Positions 1-8,095 of a stretch of DNA of 13,439 bases are shown piece after piece. Numbering within the stretch: the stretch's first letter is position 1; every line of letters starts with the position of its first letter. The DNA is taken from contig JAHFCA010000006.1 of NCBI GenBank assembly GCA_023249715.1, forward strand, positions 6,626 to 20,064, given 5' to 3'. The notes under the pieces are model-generated. The model ran no database searches. It was given only the letters and a program-made list of their open reading frames with translations, and was not told the DNA's origin. This stretch comes from Elusimicrobiota bacterium. Its GTDB lineage: Bacteria > Elusimicrobiota > Elusimicrobia > 2-02-FULL-39-32. A program made the translations under genes and the position numbers.

Positions 1-1503
1 CCGAGGGAAAAGCGGGGCGCCTTTCTCAATTTTGTCCCGATCCGTAAAATGGAGAGCGGGATTGAGAAGCACCTCTTTAGCGCACTCTTTTAAACTCCGT
101 TTTTCTCCCAAGCGGCGCCACATTTTTTCTGTTACTTCAGGCATAAAAGGGGAAAAACCGCAGGCGAGCCATCTCAAAACGTAGACTGTCTCCGCAAGCA
201 CTCTTTCCGCTTGGGCAGGATCGCTCTTTACTAAACTCCAGGGGGCGCTCTGCTCAAAATTTCGGTTCGCCTCTTTCACCACTTCCAAGAGGCCGCCCAA
301 GACTTCATGAAATTCTAAAGCATTAAATCCTTGATGCATTCGCTTATTTTGTTCCTGGATCAAAGTGTTAAACTTCCCTTCAGGAAGCGTCCCAATGCGT
401 CCTGCAAAATTTTTCTCTAAGATATTGAGGCAGCGGGAAAATAAATTTCCCAAATCGTTGGCGAGGTCACTGTTATAGCGGGCAATAAAAGCGCTTCTGG
501 AAAAATCTCCATCCGCCCCAAAGGGCATCTCCCGCAACAGAAAATAGCGGATACTGTCCACTCCAAATTCCTCCACCATCGCAATGGGATCCACCACATT
601 CCCTCGGGACTTCGACATCTTTTCTCCTTCCGATGTCCACCAACCATGGGCAAAAACTTTTCTGGGAAGCGGCAGTCCCAAAGCCATCAACATCGCGGGC
701 CAAATAACACTATGAAATCTAAAAATTTCTTTCCCCACAAAATGGATATCACAGGGCCAAACCTGCTTCCCCCAGATTCCCTTCTCCAAGGAAAACCCAG
801 GAGCGCTCAAATAGTTGATGAGGGCATCAAACCAGACGTACACGGTTCCCTGGGAATCAAAAGGAAGAGGGATGCCCCACTTTTCTTTTAAACGAGAGAC
901 AGAAATATCTTTCAAACCGGATTTCACAAACTGAATCATCTCGGTTCCGCGGGTGCGGGGGGACAAAAACTCTGGATTCTTTTGATAATGCTCTAAAAGG
1001 CGCCCCTCATAGCGGGACAGCTTAAAAAAGTAGCTTTCCTCTTTTAGCTTTTCTACTTTTCGGCCGCACTCCGGACATTTTTCCTCTACCAGCTGGCTCT
1101 CTAGCCAGAAACTTTCACACAGGACGCAGTACCAATCTTCATAGACTCCTTTTACAATGTCCCCCTGATCATACAGTTTTTTAAAGATCGCGCGCACCAG
1201 ATCTTTGTGGCGGTCTTGAGTGGTGCGAATGAAATCATCGTTGGAAATTTCTAAAACTTTCCAAAGCGCTTCAAAATCCAATACCAGCCTGTCCACATAC
1301 TCCTGAGCAGAAACATTGTTTGCTTCCGCCGCTTGGTGAATTTTGGAGCCGTGTTCATCGGCGCCGGTTAAGAAAAAGACCTCCTCTCCCTGAAGGCGCT
1401 TCCAGCGAGCCAAAACGTCCGCTGCTATCGTTGTATAGGCGTGCCCTATGTGAGGCTTATCGTTTACATAGTAAATAGGAGTGGTAATATAAAAGGGTTT
1501 CAT
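1..1503 (-). CDS. metG: Methionyl-tRNA synthetase (3' end beyond window)
   Basis: This gene charges tRNA-Met with methionine in the cytoplasm. The frame is open from ATG at 1503 to the left edge (501 codons), so the C-terminus is missing. Class I signatures are clear: HIGH at residues 18-21 after MKPFYITTPIYYVNDKP, and KMSKS at 295-299. Between them lies a connective-peptide zinc knuckle with four cysteines, C126-x2-C129 and C143-P-E-C146, of the kind seen in Thermus-like enzymes and absent from the Bacillus enzyme. The anticodon-binding helical region follows the KMSKS loop (for example EANRNFEQSAPW). Whether a C-terminal tRNA-binding EMAP/Trbp111 domain exists cannot be seen. The start overlaps the holB stop (ATGA), indicating translational coupling. 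The tmk-holB-metG order is a familiar bacterial arrangement. Identification is secure. Confidence 0.97.
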   Translation of the reverse strand, partial: MKPFYITTPIYYVNDKPHIGHAYTTIAADVLARWKRLQGEEVFFLTGADEHGSKIHQAAEANNVSAQEYVDRLVLDFEALWKVLEISNDDFIRTTQDRHKDLVRAIFKKLYDQGDIVKGVYEDWYCVLCESFWLESQLVEEKCPECGRKVEKLKEESYFFKLSRYEGRLLEHYQKNPEFLSPRTRGTEMIQFVKSGLKDISVSRLKEKWGIPLPFDSQGTVYVWFDALINYLSAPGFSLEKGIWGKQVWPCDIHFVGKEIFRFHSVIWPAMLMALGLPLPRKVFAHGWWTSEGEKMSKSRGNVVDPIAMVEEFGVDSIRYFLLREMPFGADGDFSRSAFIARYNSDLANDLGNLFSRCLNILEKNFAGRIGTLPEGKFNTLIQEQNKRMHQGFNALEFHEVLGGLLEVVKEANRNFEQSAPWSLVKSDPAQAERVLAETVYVLRWLACGFSPFMPEVTEKMWRRLGEKRSLKECAKEVLLNPALHFTDRDKIEKGAPLFPR

Positions 1504-2348
1504 AAATGAATTAATAGCTCGTCGATAACTAGTTGTGGGGAAAGGTTCCGCCTTAAATCTTCTTCGGCTCGCGCCACTTTTAACGCGCGGTCCGCAAAGG
1601 AAACAGTGGGCTTTTTCCGCAATTCTTCCGCCATTCTTTGCGAAAGAATTTTGAGAAAGTCCCCCGCTAATTTCCGGTTATTCCCCTTTTCTTTTGAGAA
1701 AATTTTTTCAGAAATTTCTAATGGCTTTGCTCCCCCGCCTTGCAGAACCGCCTCCGCTATTTTTTCAAAGAGGTCCTGAATCGCCCTATCTTTTTCCCCA
1801 ATTTGGGGAGAAAAAACAACTTTTCTCGATCGAGACTGAATGGTAGCGAGAACCCGCTCCAAATTATTAGTCAACAAAATCCAATGGAGATATCGGGGAG
1901 CTTCTTCCAGAGCTTTCAAGAGAGAGTTAGCCGCTTCTAAACTCAAATATTCTACCCCATCAATCAAAAAAACTTTCTTTTTTCCTTCTAAGGGGGTCCT
2001 ATAGGCGATGTTTAAAAGAATGCGAATCGAGTCGATTCTATATTCCTTTTGTTTTAACTTTTCTTCTTCTTTTAATTCTAATATCTCCCCTTGTTTTTCA
2101 AAGTCTAAAAAAATAATATCGGGGTGAATATTCTCGCGAATCTTCCTGCAGATATTACATTGGTCACACCCCTCGCTCCCTTTTTTTGTTTCGCAATTGA
2201 GAACTTTGGCCAATTCAAACGCGATCTCCCGTTTAGGAGCAGAGCTCTCTCCAATAAAGAGATAACACTCTCCCACTCTCTTGGAATCTAAATCCGCTTT
2301 AATCTGGAGGATCGCTTTTTTTTGGCTCGGCCATTTATCCCAACCCAT
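1500..2348 (-). CDS. holB: DNA polymerase III subunit delta'
   Basis: A 282-residue clamp-loader subunit of the AAA+ fold, expected in the DnaX complex that loads the beta clamp. The N-terminus resembles delta'/DnaX proteins, but the P-loop is degenerate: GESSAPKR at 33-40 replaces GPxGxGKT, so ATP binding is unlikely, as is usual for delta'. Four cysteines typical of the zinc module are present (C52, C61, C64, C67). The Walker B region is VFLIDGVEYLS (126-136), followed by AANSLLKALEEAP (139-151), a family hallmark. The usual SRC motif reads SRS at 172-174. A good Shine-Dalgarno (AGGTG, 2356-2360) lies 7 bases before the ATG. The start overlaps the 3' end of tmk by 14 bases and the stop overlaps metG. 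Assignment to delta' rather than DnaX rests on length and the lost P-loop. Confidence 0.93.
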   Translation of the reverse strand: MGWDKWPSQKKAILQIKADLDSKRVGECYLFIGESSAPKREIAFELAKVLNCETKKGSEGCDQCNICRKIRENIHPDIIFLDFEKQGEILELKEEEKLKQKEYRIDSIRILLNIAYRTPLEGKKKVFLIDGVEYLSLEAANSLLKALEEAPRYLHWILLTNNLERVLATIQSRSRKVVFSPQIGEKDRAIQDLFEKIAEAVLQGGGAKPLEISEKIFSKEKGNNRKLAGDFLKILSQRMAEELRKKPTVSFADRALKVARAEEDLRRNLSPQLVIDELLIHL

Positions 2349-2982
2349 AGCGTTGCACCTCTCTCCAAATTCTTTCTTGAACCTCTTCCCTGGACCCTAA
2401 ACTGGAAACAATGCGGACTCTTTTTGGTTCATTTCGGACGATAGACAGATACCCTTCCCGCACCCGATAATGAAATTTTAAACTTTCTCGTTCTAAACGA
2501 TCCCCTTTTTCTCCATCCTCCTGCAATTTTCTCGCCCGTCTTAACCCCTCTTTTACAGGAATGTCTAAAATTAAAGTTAAGTGGGGAATGATCCCGCCGC
2601 TGGCAATTTTATTGAGTGTAAGAATAGTCTCTAAAGAAAGCCCTCTGCCATACCCTTGGTAAGCCATTGTCGCGTCCGTGTACCGTTCACAGAGGACAAT
2701 CCCTCCCTTTTCTAAAGTAGGGCGAATGACCTCTTCGGTATGATGGGCTCGGCTCGCTTCATAGAGTAAAAGCTCCGCGGTGGGAGAAATTTTATGTTTG
2801 GGATTTAAAATAATCTTTCTTAAATCTTCCGCAAAAGAGGTGCCGCCCGGCTCTCGGGTGTGAACCACGTTTTTACCTTGTTCGATAAATCTTTTCTTTA
2901 AAGCCAGAGCTTGAGTTGTTTTTCCACAACCGTCCGGCCCTTCCAAGGTAATAAAAAAACCTTTTTTTATAGAACGCGACAT
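2335..2982 (-). CDS. tmk: Thymidylate kinase (dTMP kinase)
   Basis: This enzyme phosphorylates dTMP to dTDP with ATP, feeding dTTP synthesis in the cytoplasm. At 215 residues it has the usual family length. The P-loop GPDGCGKTT is at 15-23 after the FITLE strand. REPGGT (43-48) is the conserved substrate-binding segment, and AYQGYGRG at 107-114 is the thymidine-site signature. The preceding motif reads CERYTDAT (98-105), with Glu where most family members have Asp in DRY/DRF, a conservative change. The LID region contains RARKLQEDGEKGDRLE (149-164). The gene begins 9 bases after the PilX-like gene with no obvious Shine-Dalgarno, and its end overlaps holB. It therefore probably depends on transcription from the pilin promoter or from farther upstream. 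Identification is secure. Confidence 0.97.
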   Translation of the reverse strand: MSRSIKKGFFITLEGPDGCGKTTQALALKKRFIEQGKNVVHTREPGGTSFAEDLRKIILNPKHKISPTAELLLYEASRAHHTEEVIRPTLEKGGIVLCERYTDATMAYQGYGRGLSLETILTLNKIASGGIIPHLTLILDIPVKEGLRRARKLQEDGEKGDRLERESLKFHYRVREGYLSIVRNEPKRVRIVSSLGSREEVQERIWREVQRYGLG

Positions 2983-2991
2983 GCAGCTATT

Positions 2992-4350
2992 TTACCACGT
3001 AGATTTGACTTCGCGCCAGTAAAGGCGCCGGGGAGCTTGATTAGAGGTGATAATCCCCGTAGATACAGTGGAATCGTAGTAAACAGTTACGGATTGAGGA
3101 TTGGTCGCTTGAGCCATATCTAAAATTCCAACTACATTTAAGTTTGTTCCGGAATTACTGATATTTTCGAAATAAAGATATCCCCGCATTAATACATCCG
3201 CCACAATAAAATTATTCCCCGCACCTGTTGAAGAAAAAGCGGTGGCATTGGTTCCCTGAGCTGTCGTCCAACCCAATGTACTATTCCCATAAGCGCCATT
3301 ATAGAGATACTCTTTTTGAGCGTCGTCGGGAATTCTCACCACCATATTGGGGGTATCATCGTCTCCATTCACAGAAAGAGCGGCATACGGGGCGATAAAT
3401 CCACGCAGATTAACTTGAGAATTACTGTGACGATCATTGAAGCTATAGTCCGCTTCTAAAAAAATAACGGAGGTGGAATTTTTAAACACGTAGGCCCCGG
3501 CCCCTGGCCATGCTTTCAGAGCTATCTCTTCTGTGGCAGGAAAATAGCCAGAACCTACGGGAGAAGCGGTTGCCCTTCTACCGGCGCTGCTAGAACTTCC
3601 GGTCCCATTCGCCTTATATAAATCCGGAATAGAAGAATTTTTAGCCAATGTCCGGTACTGGTCTAAATCGATATCGGGAGCGGTATCTAAACTACTCGCA
3701 TGGCAATAATAGTCATACGTTCCATTCCATGTTTCTGCGGTGTCACCATGGGGGCCGCTAGCGCTCGTAGGAGGCCTCTCATCTATGGAACCTTTTGCGT
3801 ATTTTCTTGGGAAAGCGGATCCATTGTCCGGAGCGTTTGGTAAATCGATAGTTCCATAGGAGACAATAGGCCCCCAATGGACTCGTGTTCCCGATTTATA
3901 GGTAAGACCAGACCGAATATGAAGACCCGCATCAATCGCCACATTCGTAAATTCCGCTTCTAAAGATCGCATCTCATCCCCTGTAATATCTCTTCCCTTT
4001 GCTTGAACTAATACCCGTCCCGAGGTGGAACTGGTGGTTAAATTAATTTTATATTCTCCTAACGCCCCATCCGTAGATGTGGATTTATAGACACTATCAA
4101 AATTATAACCCGGGATGATGCCCCCGGTAGAAACGATAGTATACAACGTAGTCGATTCTTGTAATTTCCAAACACCCCGGTCTAAACCTTGTTCTGCCAT
4201 CTGAAAAGCGGTCGTAGTTTTCTTATGTTTTACCGACCATTTTGTTTCATTTTGAAGCAGATAGGTTAACGCCGTAAAAAATACGGCGAGAATAATAAGT
4301 CCTGCCAACGCTACGACTAAAATAACCCCTTTAGAATTATGATTATTCAT
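2992..4350 (-). CDS. PilX/GspK-like minor prepilin
   Basis: A 452-residue protein with a short charged leader (MNNHNSKG) followed by a hydrophobic segment at about residues 9-31, then FQMAEQGLDRGVWKLQ (49-64). That last pattern is the AEQGL/AEAGL helix typical of PilX and GspK N-termini. Likely prepilin-peptidase cleavage is G8/V9. There is no Glu at +5 of the mature protein (Val instead), as in GspK-type tip subunits. The remaining ~380 residues are Gly/Ser/Thr/Asn-rich, low in cysteine, and presumably extracytoplasmic beta-rich. I recognise no named domain there. The ATG overlaps the PilW-like stop by one base (TAATG). Position as last of three prepilin genes matches both pilV-pilW-pilX and gspI-gspJ-gspK orders. 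The broad class is well supported, but pilus versus secretion pseudopilus cannot be decided here. Confidence 0.8.
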   Translation of the reverse strand: MNNHNSKGVILVVALAGLIILAVFFTALTYLLQNETKWSVKHKKTTTAFQMAEQGLDRGVWKLQESTTLYTIVSTGGIIPGYNFDSVYKSTSTDGALGEYKINLTTSSTSGRVLVQAKGRDITGDEMRSLEAEFTNVAIDAGLHIRSGLTYKSGTRVHWGPIVSYGTIDLPNAPDNGSAFPRKYAKGSIDERPPTSASGPHGDTAETWNGTYDYYCHASSLDTAPDIDLDQYRTLAKNSSIPDLYKANGTGSSSSAGRRATASPVGSGYFPATEEIALKAWPGAGAYVFKNSTSVIFLEADYSFNDRHSNSQVNLRGFIAPYAALSVNGDDDTPNMVVRIPDDAQKEYLYNGAYGNSTLGWTTAQGTNATAFSSTGAGNNFIVADVLMRGYLYFENISNSGTNLNVVGILDMAQATNPQSVTVYYDSTVSTGIITSNQAPRRLYWREVKSTW

Positions 4351-4865
4351 TAGTTCATCACTCTTACTTTTTCAATAGAAAGCTGTAACGCTTTGGTTTG
4401 GCCCGCATAGGTTGATTCTTCAAACGTCATTGCGACCGCAAGAATATCCACGTCATCCGACTGAGGATACGTAAACGCAAGGTATCTTAGATTGTCCGCT
4501 AATGTGGAAGTGCTGCCATCTTTCATATATTGCAAGTTTTTCCCTTCCTGAAAAAATCCATACCTCCCCACAATGGGGCCCGTCCCTTTGTCGACAGTAA
4601 ACTGAATCCAGGAATACGGGGGTTGATTGGACCGATTAGAAACTATAATCGTGGAAGCGGAAGCTTGTCTTACCGTTTTATTAACTAACTCCAAAGATTT
4701 GCGCGCATTTTGGTTCACATCCACGCGGGCAATTTGCATCCTCCAAAACCTAAATATATTTAAAAGAAGATTTGGGCCCAGGGATAGAATAATTCCAAGC
4801 AAAGCGACAACAATCATTAATTCTATAACGGTAAACCCTCTCATTTTCTTCATATTATTCACCAT
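4350..4865 (-). CDS. PilW/GspJ-like minor prepilin
   Basis: A 171-residue type IV prepilin-like protein. The N-terminus contains a canonical class III signal, MRGFTVIELMIVVALLGI (8-25). Predicted cleavage is G10/F11, with Glu at mature +5 (E15), and a hydrophobic alpha-1 helix runs to about residue 35. QIARVDVNQNARKSLELVN (39-57) resembles the PilW/GspJ helix. The rest is a small beta-rich globular part ending in ALQLSIEKVRVMN. The ATG at 4865 overlaps the upstream stop by 7 bases. An alternative ATG at 4853 (residue 5) has a GGTG about 6 bases upstream and gives a leader of more usual length, so either start is possible. By family analogy it is processed by a prepilin peptidase (not in this window) and joins a pilus or pseudopilus tip complex with its two neighbours. 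Confidence 0.85.
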   Translation of the reverse strand: MVNNMKKMRGFTVIELMIVVALLGIILSLGPNLLLNIFRFWRMQIARVDVNQNARKSLELVNKTVRQASASTIIVSNRSNQPPYSWIQFTVDKGTGPIVGRYGFFQEGKNLQYMKDGSTSTLADNLRYLAFTYPQSDDVDILAVAMTFEESTYAGQTKALQLSIEKVRVMN

Positions 4866-7591
4866 GAAATATTCCGATTCGTCGTTCCACCGGGAGAAAC
4901 ATAATGGACTGTAGAGGGGGAAGTAACCGACCGTTTAGGAGCGCTAGACACATCTACATTCAGGGTCGTAGGATACCAACCATAAATATAATAGGAAGCC
5001 CCTCCCCGTAAAGAAACAGAATAGCCACCCCCCGCATCGGAAGATCCGGAATAATATATCGCTCCTCCACCTCTTAAATCGGAATCGGCTGTAGGGGGTG
5101 TGTCACTAGTAATAGGCGTAGTAGAAGCCACAATTAAAACGCCTGTAGTAATATTGGAAGAACCGCTCGTCACCATACCTTTAATGTATCCATAGGCGTT
5201 CGTAACAGTAAATGTGGAGGACCATGTCCCCGTAGAAACAGTGGTAACATTTATCGTAGAGGAACCCGGGCTCGAGGTTTCTCCAGATTCTAATTGTGGC
5301 ACCACCAGCACGCTCCCCGTTGGAACACTCACAATCGTAAAGGTTCCGTCAGAACCGGTAATAGAGGATCCATAGGTTGTGGAACTACTTAAATCGGTCG
5401 CTACTATAGGAATTCCCGGCAACGCTCCGCTTGGAGATCCATTGGTGGTAACAAATCCTTTTACGGTTCCAGCGCTCACCAAAGTGAAATTAACTGTCGA
5501 TATGTTCACTCCTAATGTCACCCCAATCGGGTCACTTACTTCTGTTGAAAATCCTGTTTTAGTCGCATTCACGGATAATTGTGTGCCGGGAGGAATAATA
5601 CTCAACCGATAAAGCCCTTGGGAATTCGTTGTAACAGAGGTCGCTCCAGAAGCGCTCATCGTAACACCGCTCAAAGGTTGGTTGAACGCGTTGTTAACAG
5701 TTCCGCTAATGTACCCATAAAGAGTAGATGTCGTTAAAAGGATAGAGCCCCACGGAGGGCTTAAACTGGAAAATTGCCAACTAGGGTCCGTTGCCCCGTT
5801 CGGCACAGAAGTACTTAGGCCTGGCGTTATAGAAACAAACGATATATCTCTCATATAATTACCGCTCGTAATCGTAATCGACCAGGAACCCGTCGTTATG
5901 TTGAGAATAGTAAAAGAACCGTAAGATTGGACATAACTAATTTGGGAAAATCCGTCATTGGAAGAAACGGAAGCTCCTTCCGCGGGAGTTCCACTGTAAG
6001 GGAGCATAGAAAAATCGGAATTTAAAACCCCGGAAGAAGTAATTAAAAACTGATTCAATGAAGCAGAAATCCAATCTCCTCCTGAAGAACTGTTTAAACC
6101 GCTTTTATTGCGATCAAAAGAATTTGCTCCTAAAGGGGAAGTGTTACGCCTTGCCAATGTTATAGTTCCTGGATCATAACTATCACTACTTTTAAAAGCT
6201 GCCCGAATGATGGTCTTCCCAGACCCCAAACCGCTGTCCGCGCTTAAATCTAACCCTAACGATCCTTCTCTTGCTAATGTAGGAGAATTATCTGAACCTC
6301 CCGATTTCCAACCAACTCCATCGTGCCAATCGCTCCTTCCATTTTGGGGGAATCCCCTATTCCCTGTAATGCGAATGCCTCCAGATCCGGAATTGTCCAA
6401 TCTTTCTCCATTGTAATAAGCATCCGCTACTCTTTTAACATTCCCAGAGGGAGTGGTAAATGTAATCGTACTCTGATTCGCCACTAAAAAGTACTGATTG
6501 GAGGGGACAGAAATTGTAGTCGTATTCACGTTCCAATGGGGGGATGTACTTCTAAAAGCTGTAAAAACAGATCCTGTAATTCCAGGCATTCCTACTAAAT
6601 ATTTCCCATTATTCCCAGGACCAGGTTCTGCATCATTAGAATCGATCCAAGTAACCGTTACAAAAAACAGATTAAAATTGCTGGAAGGAGAACTCCGGCT
6701 GGCTATCAGAATATTATACGTTGTCGGATTGTAAAGTTCTACCCACTCTTGATTACTCATTCCTCCCGAATCTGTGCTAGAGACTACCTGAGTAATTACC
6801 AAATGATTTTGAATGTAGGCATATCCTGTTGTTTGCCCTAATCCCATTAAATTTAAAGAAAAATTATGGTTGGAACCTCCTGTTTGCCCCGAGGAAACTA
6901 CGTAATTAGTACTCACCTCCGTAAAATAGCCTGTGGCGCTCGCCTGCAGAGTATAAGAACCCGCTTGCACTTTAAATGAATAGATACCATTCGCATCTGT
7001 TCTTGCGGAAAAAGATGGGTTCTGCACCGTCTGCACCAGCGCATTTTCTATGGAATTCCCTGTCGTTCCCGAGGAAACCACGCCCGTAAAAGTATAATCT
7101 AATTCTGCTCGGTTGGGATTATTGCGAAAATTTTTCATCACTACTTTTTTCCAGTCATCCCCGTCTTTCCAGACTACATAACAGGTAATCCCTTTAATCC
7201 CCGTATCGTTCGCTGTCCAGGATTGCCCAACTAATTCCGAACCCGAAGCCTTTAAAAATTCTATAGCGATTCTCCTATAATAGACGTTCCCGCCTACACT
7301 CACATTCTCTTCTGGATAGTACCCAATGTCATAACTCATCCCAGGGAAATTGGAATCAGAGGTAGTCGCTGTGGTGACCAAGAGACGGTAATAAGAGATG
7401 TTTTTAAGAGATTCTATTCTTTCTTGGGCCAGGTTAGTTGCCACTGTCTTCATTTTGCTGGCAAGAATGCTCTTCGCTATGGAACTATAGATCGTTCCTA
7501 AAGAGAAAAAGGCAATCGTTATGATGAGCAGCCCCATCATAATCTCAACGAGAGTAAAACCTTTGGAGGACTTACCCATGGGCAATATCAT
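4859..7591 (-). CDS. Giant PilV/GspI-like prepilin with lamin-tail-like and repeated beta-sandwich domains
   Basis: A 910-residue prepilin, several times longer than ordinary minor pilins. Order of parts: class III signal and alpha-1 helix, GFTLVEIMMGLLIITIAFFS (11-30; cleavage G11/F12, Glu+5 = E16); NLAQERIESLK (53-63), typical of PilV/GspI; a pilin-like head to ~160. A carboxypeptidase-regulatory-like segment follows at ~166-248 (TDANGIYSFKVQAGSYTLQA, 198-217), then a lamin-tail-domain-like region at ~262-485 (QEWVELYNPTTYNI, 281-294; SNQYFLVANQ, 364-373). An unassigned stretch spans ~490-620. Three more regulatory-like segments lie at ~624-705, 707-797 and 799-908, with NSQGLYRLS, GSDGTFTIV and DAGGGYSVS beta-turn signatures. 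It is Ser/Thr/Gly-rich. A leaderless-type promoter lies immediately upstream. An in-frame ATG at 7579 is an alternative start. A tip adhesin is an inference; domain calls are by eye. Confidence 0.85.
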   Translation of the reverse strand: MILPMGKSSKGFTLVEIMMGLLIITIAFFSLGTIYSSIAKSILASKMKTVATNLAQERIESLKNISYYRLLVTTATTSDSNFPGMSYDIGYYPEENVSVGGNVYYRRIAIEFLKASGSELVGQSWTANDTGIKGITCYVVWKDGDDWKKVVMKNFRNNPNRAELDYTFTGVVSSGTTGNSIENALVQTVQNPSFSARTDANGIYSFKVQAGSYTLQASATGYFTEVSTNYVVSSGQTGGSNHNFSLNLMGLGQTTGYAYIQNHLVITQVVSSTDSGGMSNQEWVELYNPTTYNILIASRSSPSSNFNLFFVTVTWIDSNDAEPGPGNNGKYLVGMPGITGSVFTAFRSTSPHWNVNTTTISVPSNQYFLVANQSTITFTTPSGNVKRVADAYYNGERLDNSGSGGIRITGNRGFPQNGRSDWHDGVGWKSGGSDNSPTLAREGSLGLDLSADSGLGSGKTIIRAAFKSSDSYDPGTITLARRNTSPLGANSFDRNKSGLNSSSGGDWISASLNQFLITSSGVLNSDFSMLPYSGTPAEGASVSSNDGFSQISYVQSYGSFTILNITTGSWSITITSGNYMRDISFVSITPGLSTSVPNGATDPSWQFSSLSPPWGSILLTTSTLYGYISGTVNNAFNQPLSGVTMSASGATSVTTNSQGLYRLSIIPPGTQLSVNATKTGFSTEVSDPIGVTLGVNISTVNFTLVSAGTVKGFVTTNGSPSGALPGIPIVATDLSSSTTYGSSITGSDGTFTIVSVPTGSVLVVPQLESGETSSPGSSTINVTTVSTGTWSSTFTVTNAYGYIKGMVTSGSSNITTGVLIVASTTPITSDTPPTADSDLRGGGAIYYSGSSDAGGGYSVSLRGGASYYIYGWYPTTLNVDVSSAPKRSVTSPSTVHYVSPGGTTNRNISW

Positions 7592-7597
7592 CTATTA

Positions 7598-7625
7598 ATT
7601 ATAATCCAACTAGAGGAAGAATCAA
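7598..7625 (-). promoter_or_regulatory. Sigma70-like promoter of the pilin operon, possibly leaderless
   Basis: Read on the minus strand, TTGATT (7625-7620) and a perfect TATAAT (7603-7598) are separated by 16 bases. The -35 box overlaps the stop codon of the upstream Nudix gene. Transcription starting about 7 bases after the -10 box would begin at or next to the ATG at 7591, giving a leaderless message, or one with a ~12-base leader if translation begins at the in-frame ATG at 7579. No Shine-Dalgarno is visible before either ATG. This is the only non-overlapping gap between the gyrB-to-Nudix block and the pilin-tmk-holB-metG block. A promoter there is plausible but is a sequence call only. 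Confidence 0.55.
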
Positions 7626-8095
7626 GGTGTGTGAAAACAAACTAAATGATCTTTAAATTTCCCTTTCTTATAAATAAATTTGGCGGAAAAAAATCTATGC
7701 TTTTTAAGCCACCGCATAAAAATTTTGTCCCCTTCCCATAAGTGTAACGCAGTTACCTTTGCATCTGGAATCCATTCCAAATCTCCTTCATCCGAATCGA
7801 TTAATTTCCCTTTAAATCGGTTCGCTGTAAAGAGAAAGACAATCCAATCGTTCTCTCCATCAAATCCTGGGAAAGTGAGCACGCCTCGTAACTTTGGATA
7901 TACAATCTTAAGACCAGACTCTTCCTGTACTTCCCTCACCACACATTCTTCCGGGGTTTCTCCTCTCTCCATCTTTCCGCCTAAACCATTCCAACGTCCC
8001 TCGTGGATATCATTTTTCCTCTTGGTGCGGTGGAGCATCAAAGTCTTCCCCTTACTTTTTACATAACAAAGCGTGGCGCAAATGGTTCTACCCAT
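7622..8095 (-). CDS. MutT/MTH1-like Nudix hydrolase (probable 8-oxo-dGTP diphosphatase)
   Basis: A 157-residue Nudix hydrolase. The box G-x5-E-x7-R-E-V-x-E-E-x-G-L is complete at residues 40-62 (GKMERGE 40-46; REVQEESGL 54-62), so the Mg-binding glutamates are present. The N-terminal strand ATLCYVKSKGKTLMLHR (7-23) followed by GRWNGLGGK (33-41) resembles the MTH1/MutX oxidised-purine nucleotide branch, whose members clear 8-oxo-dGTP. This substrate assignment is inference from resemblance. The C-terminal ~25 residues are basic and aromatic (KKHRFFSAKFIYKKGKFK, 134-151). That matches many MTH1-like proteins ending in a FxxxFxY-type strand. The ATG overlaps the end of the preceding Nudix gene by 8 bases (ATGGGTAG), which implies coupling. 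The stop codon forms part of the -35 box of the downstream promoter. Confidence 0.87.
   Translation of the reverse strand: MGRTICATLCYVKSKGKTLMLHRTKRKNDIHEGRWNGLGGKMERGETPEECVVREVQEESGLKIVYPKLRGVLTFPGFDGENDWIVFLFTANRFKGKLIDSDEGDLEWIPDAKVTALHLWEGDKIFMRWLKKHRFFSAKFIYKKGKFKDHLVCFHTP

Noticed and set aside
646..891. Plus-strand 81-codon open frame at the left end
   Set aside because: It is antisense to metG, whose frame is open with intact HIGH and KMSKS motifs.
4859..7591. Reading the giant prepilin as two fused or frameshifted genes
   Set aside because: The frame is uninterrupted over 910 codons, there is no internal start with a ribosome site at a domain junction that I could see, and repeat-like domains flank both sides of the lamin-tail region.
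7680..8066. Plus-strand open frame of 128 codons opposite the MutT-like gene
   Set aside because: It lies wholly antisense to a clear Nudix gene, and its product has no recognisable motif.
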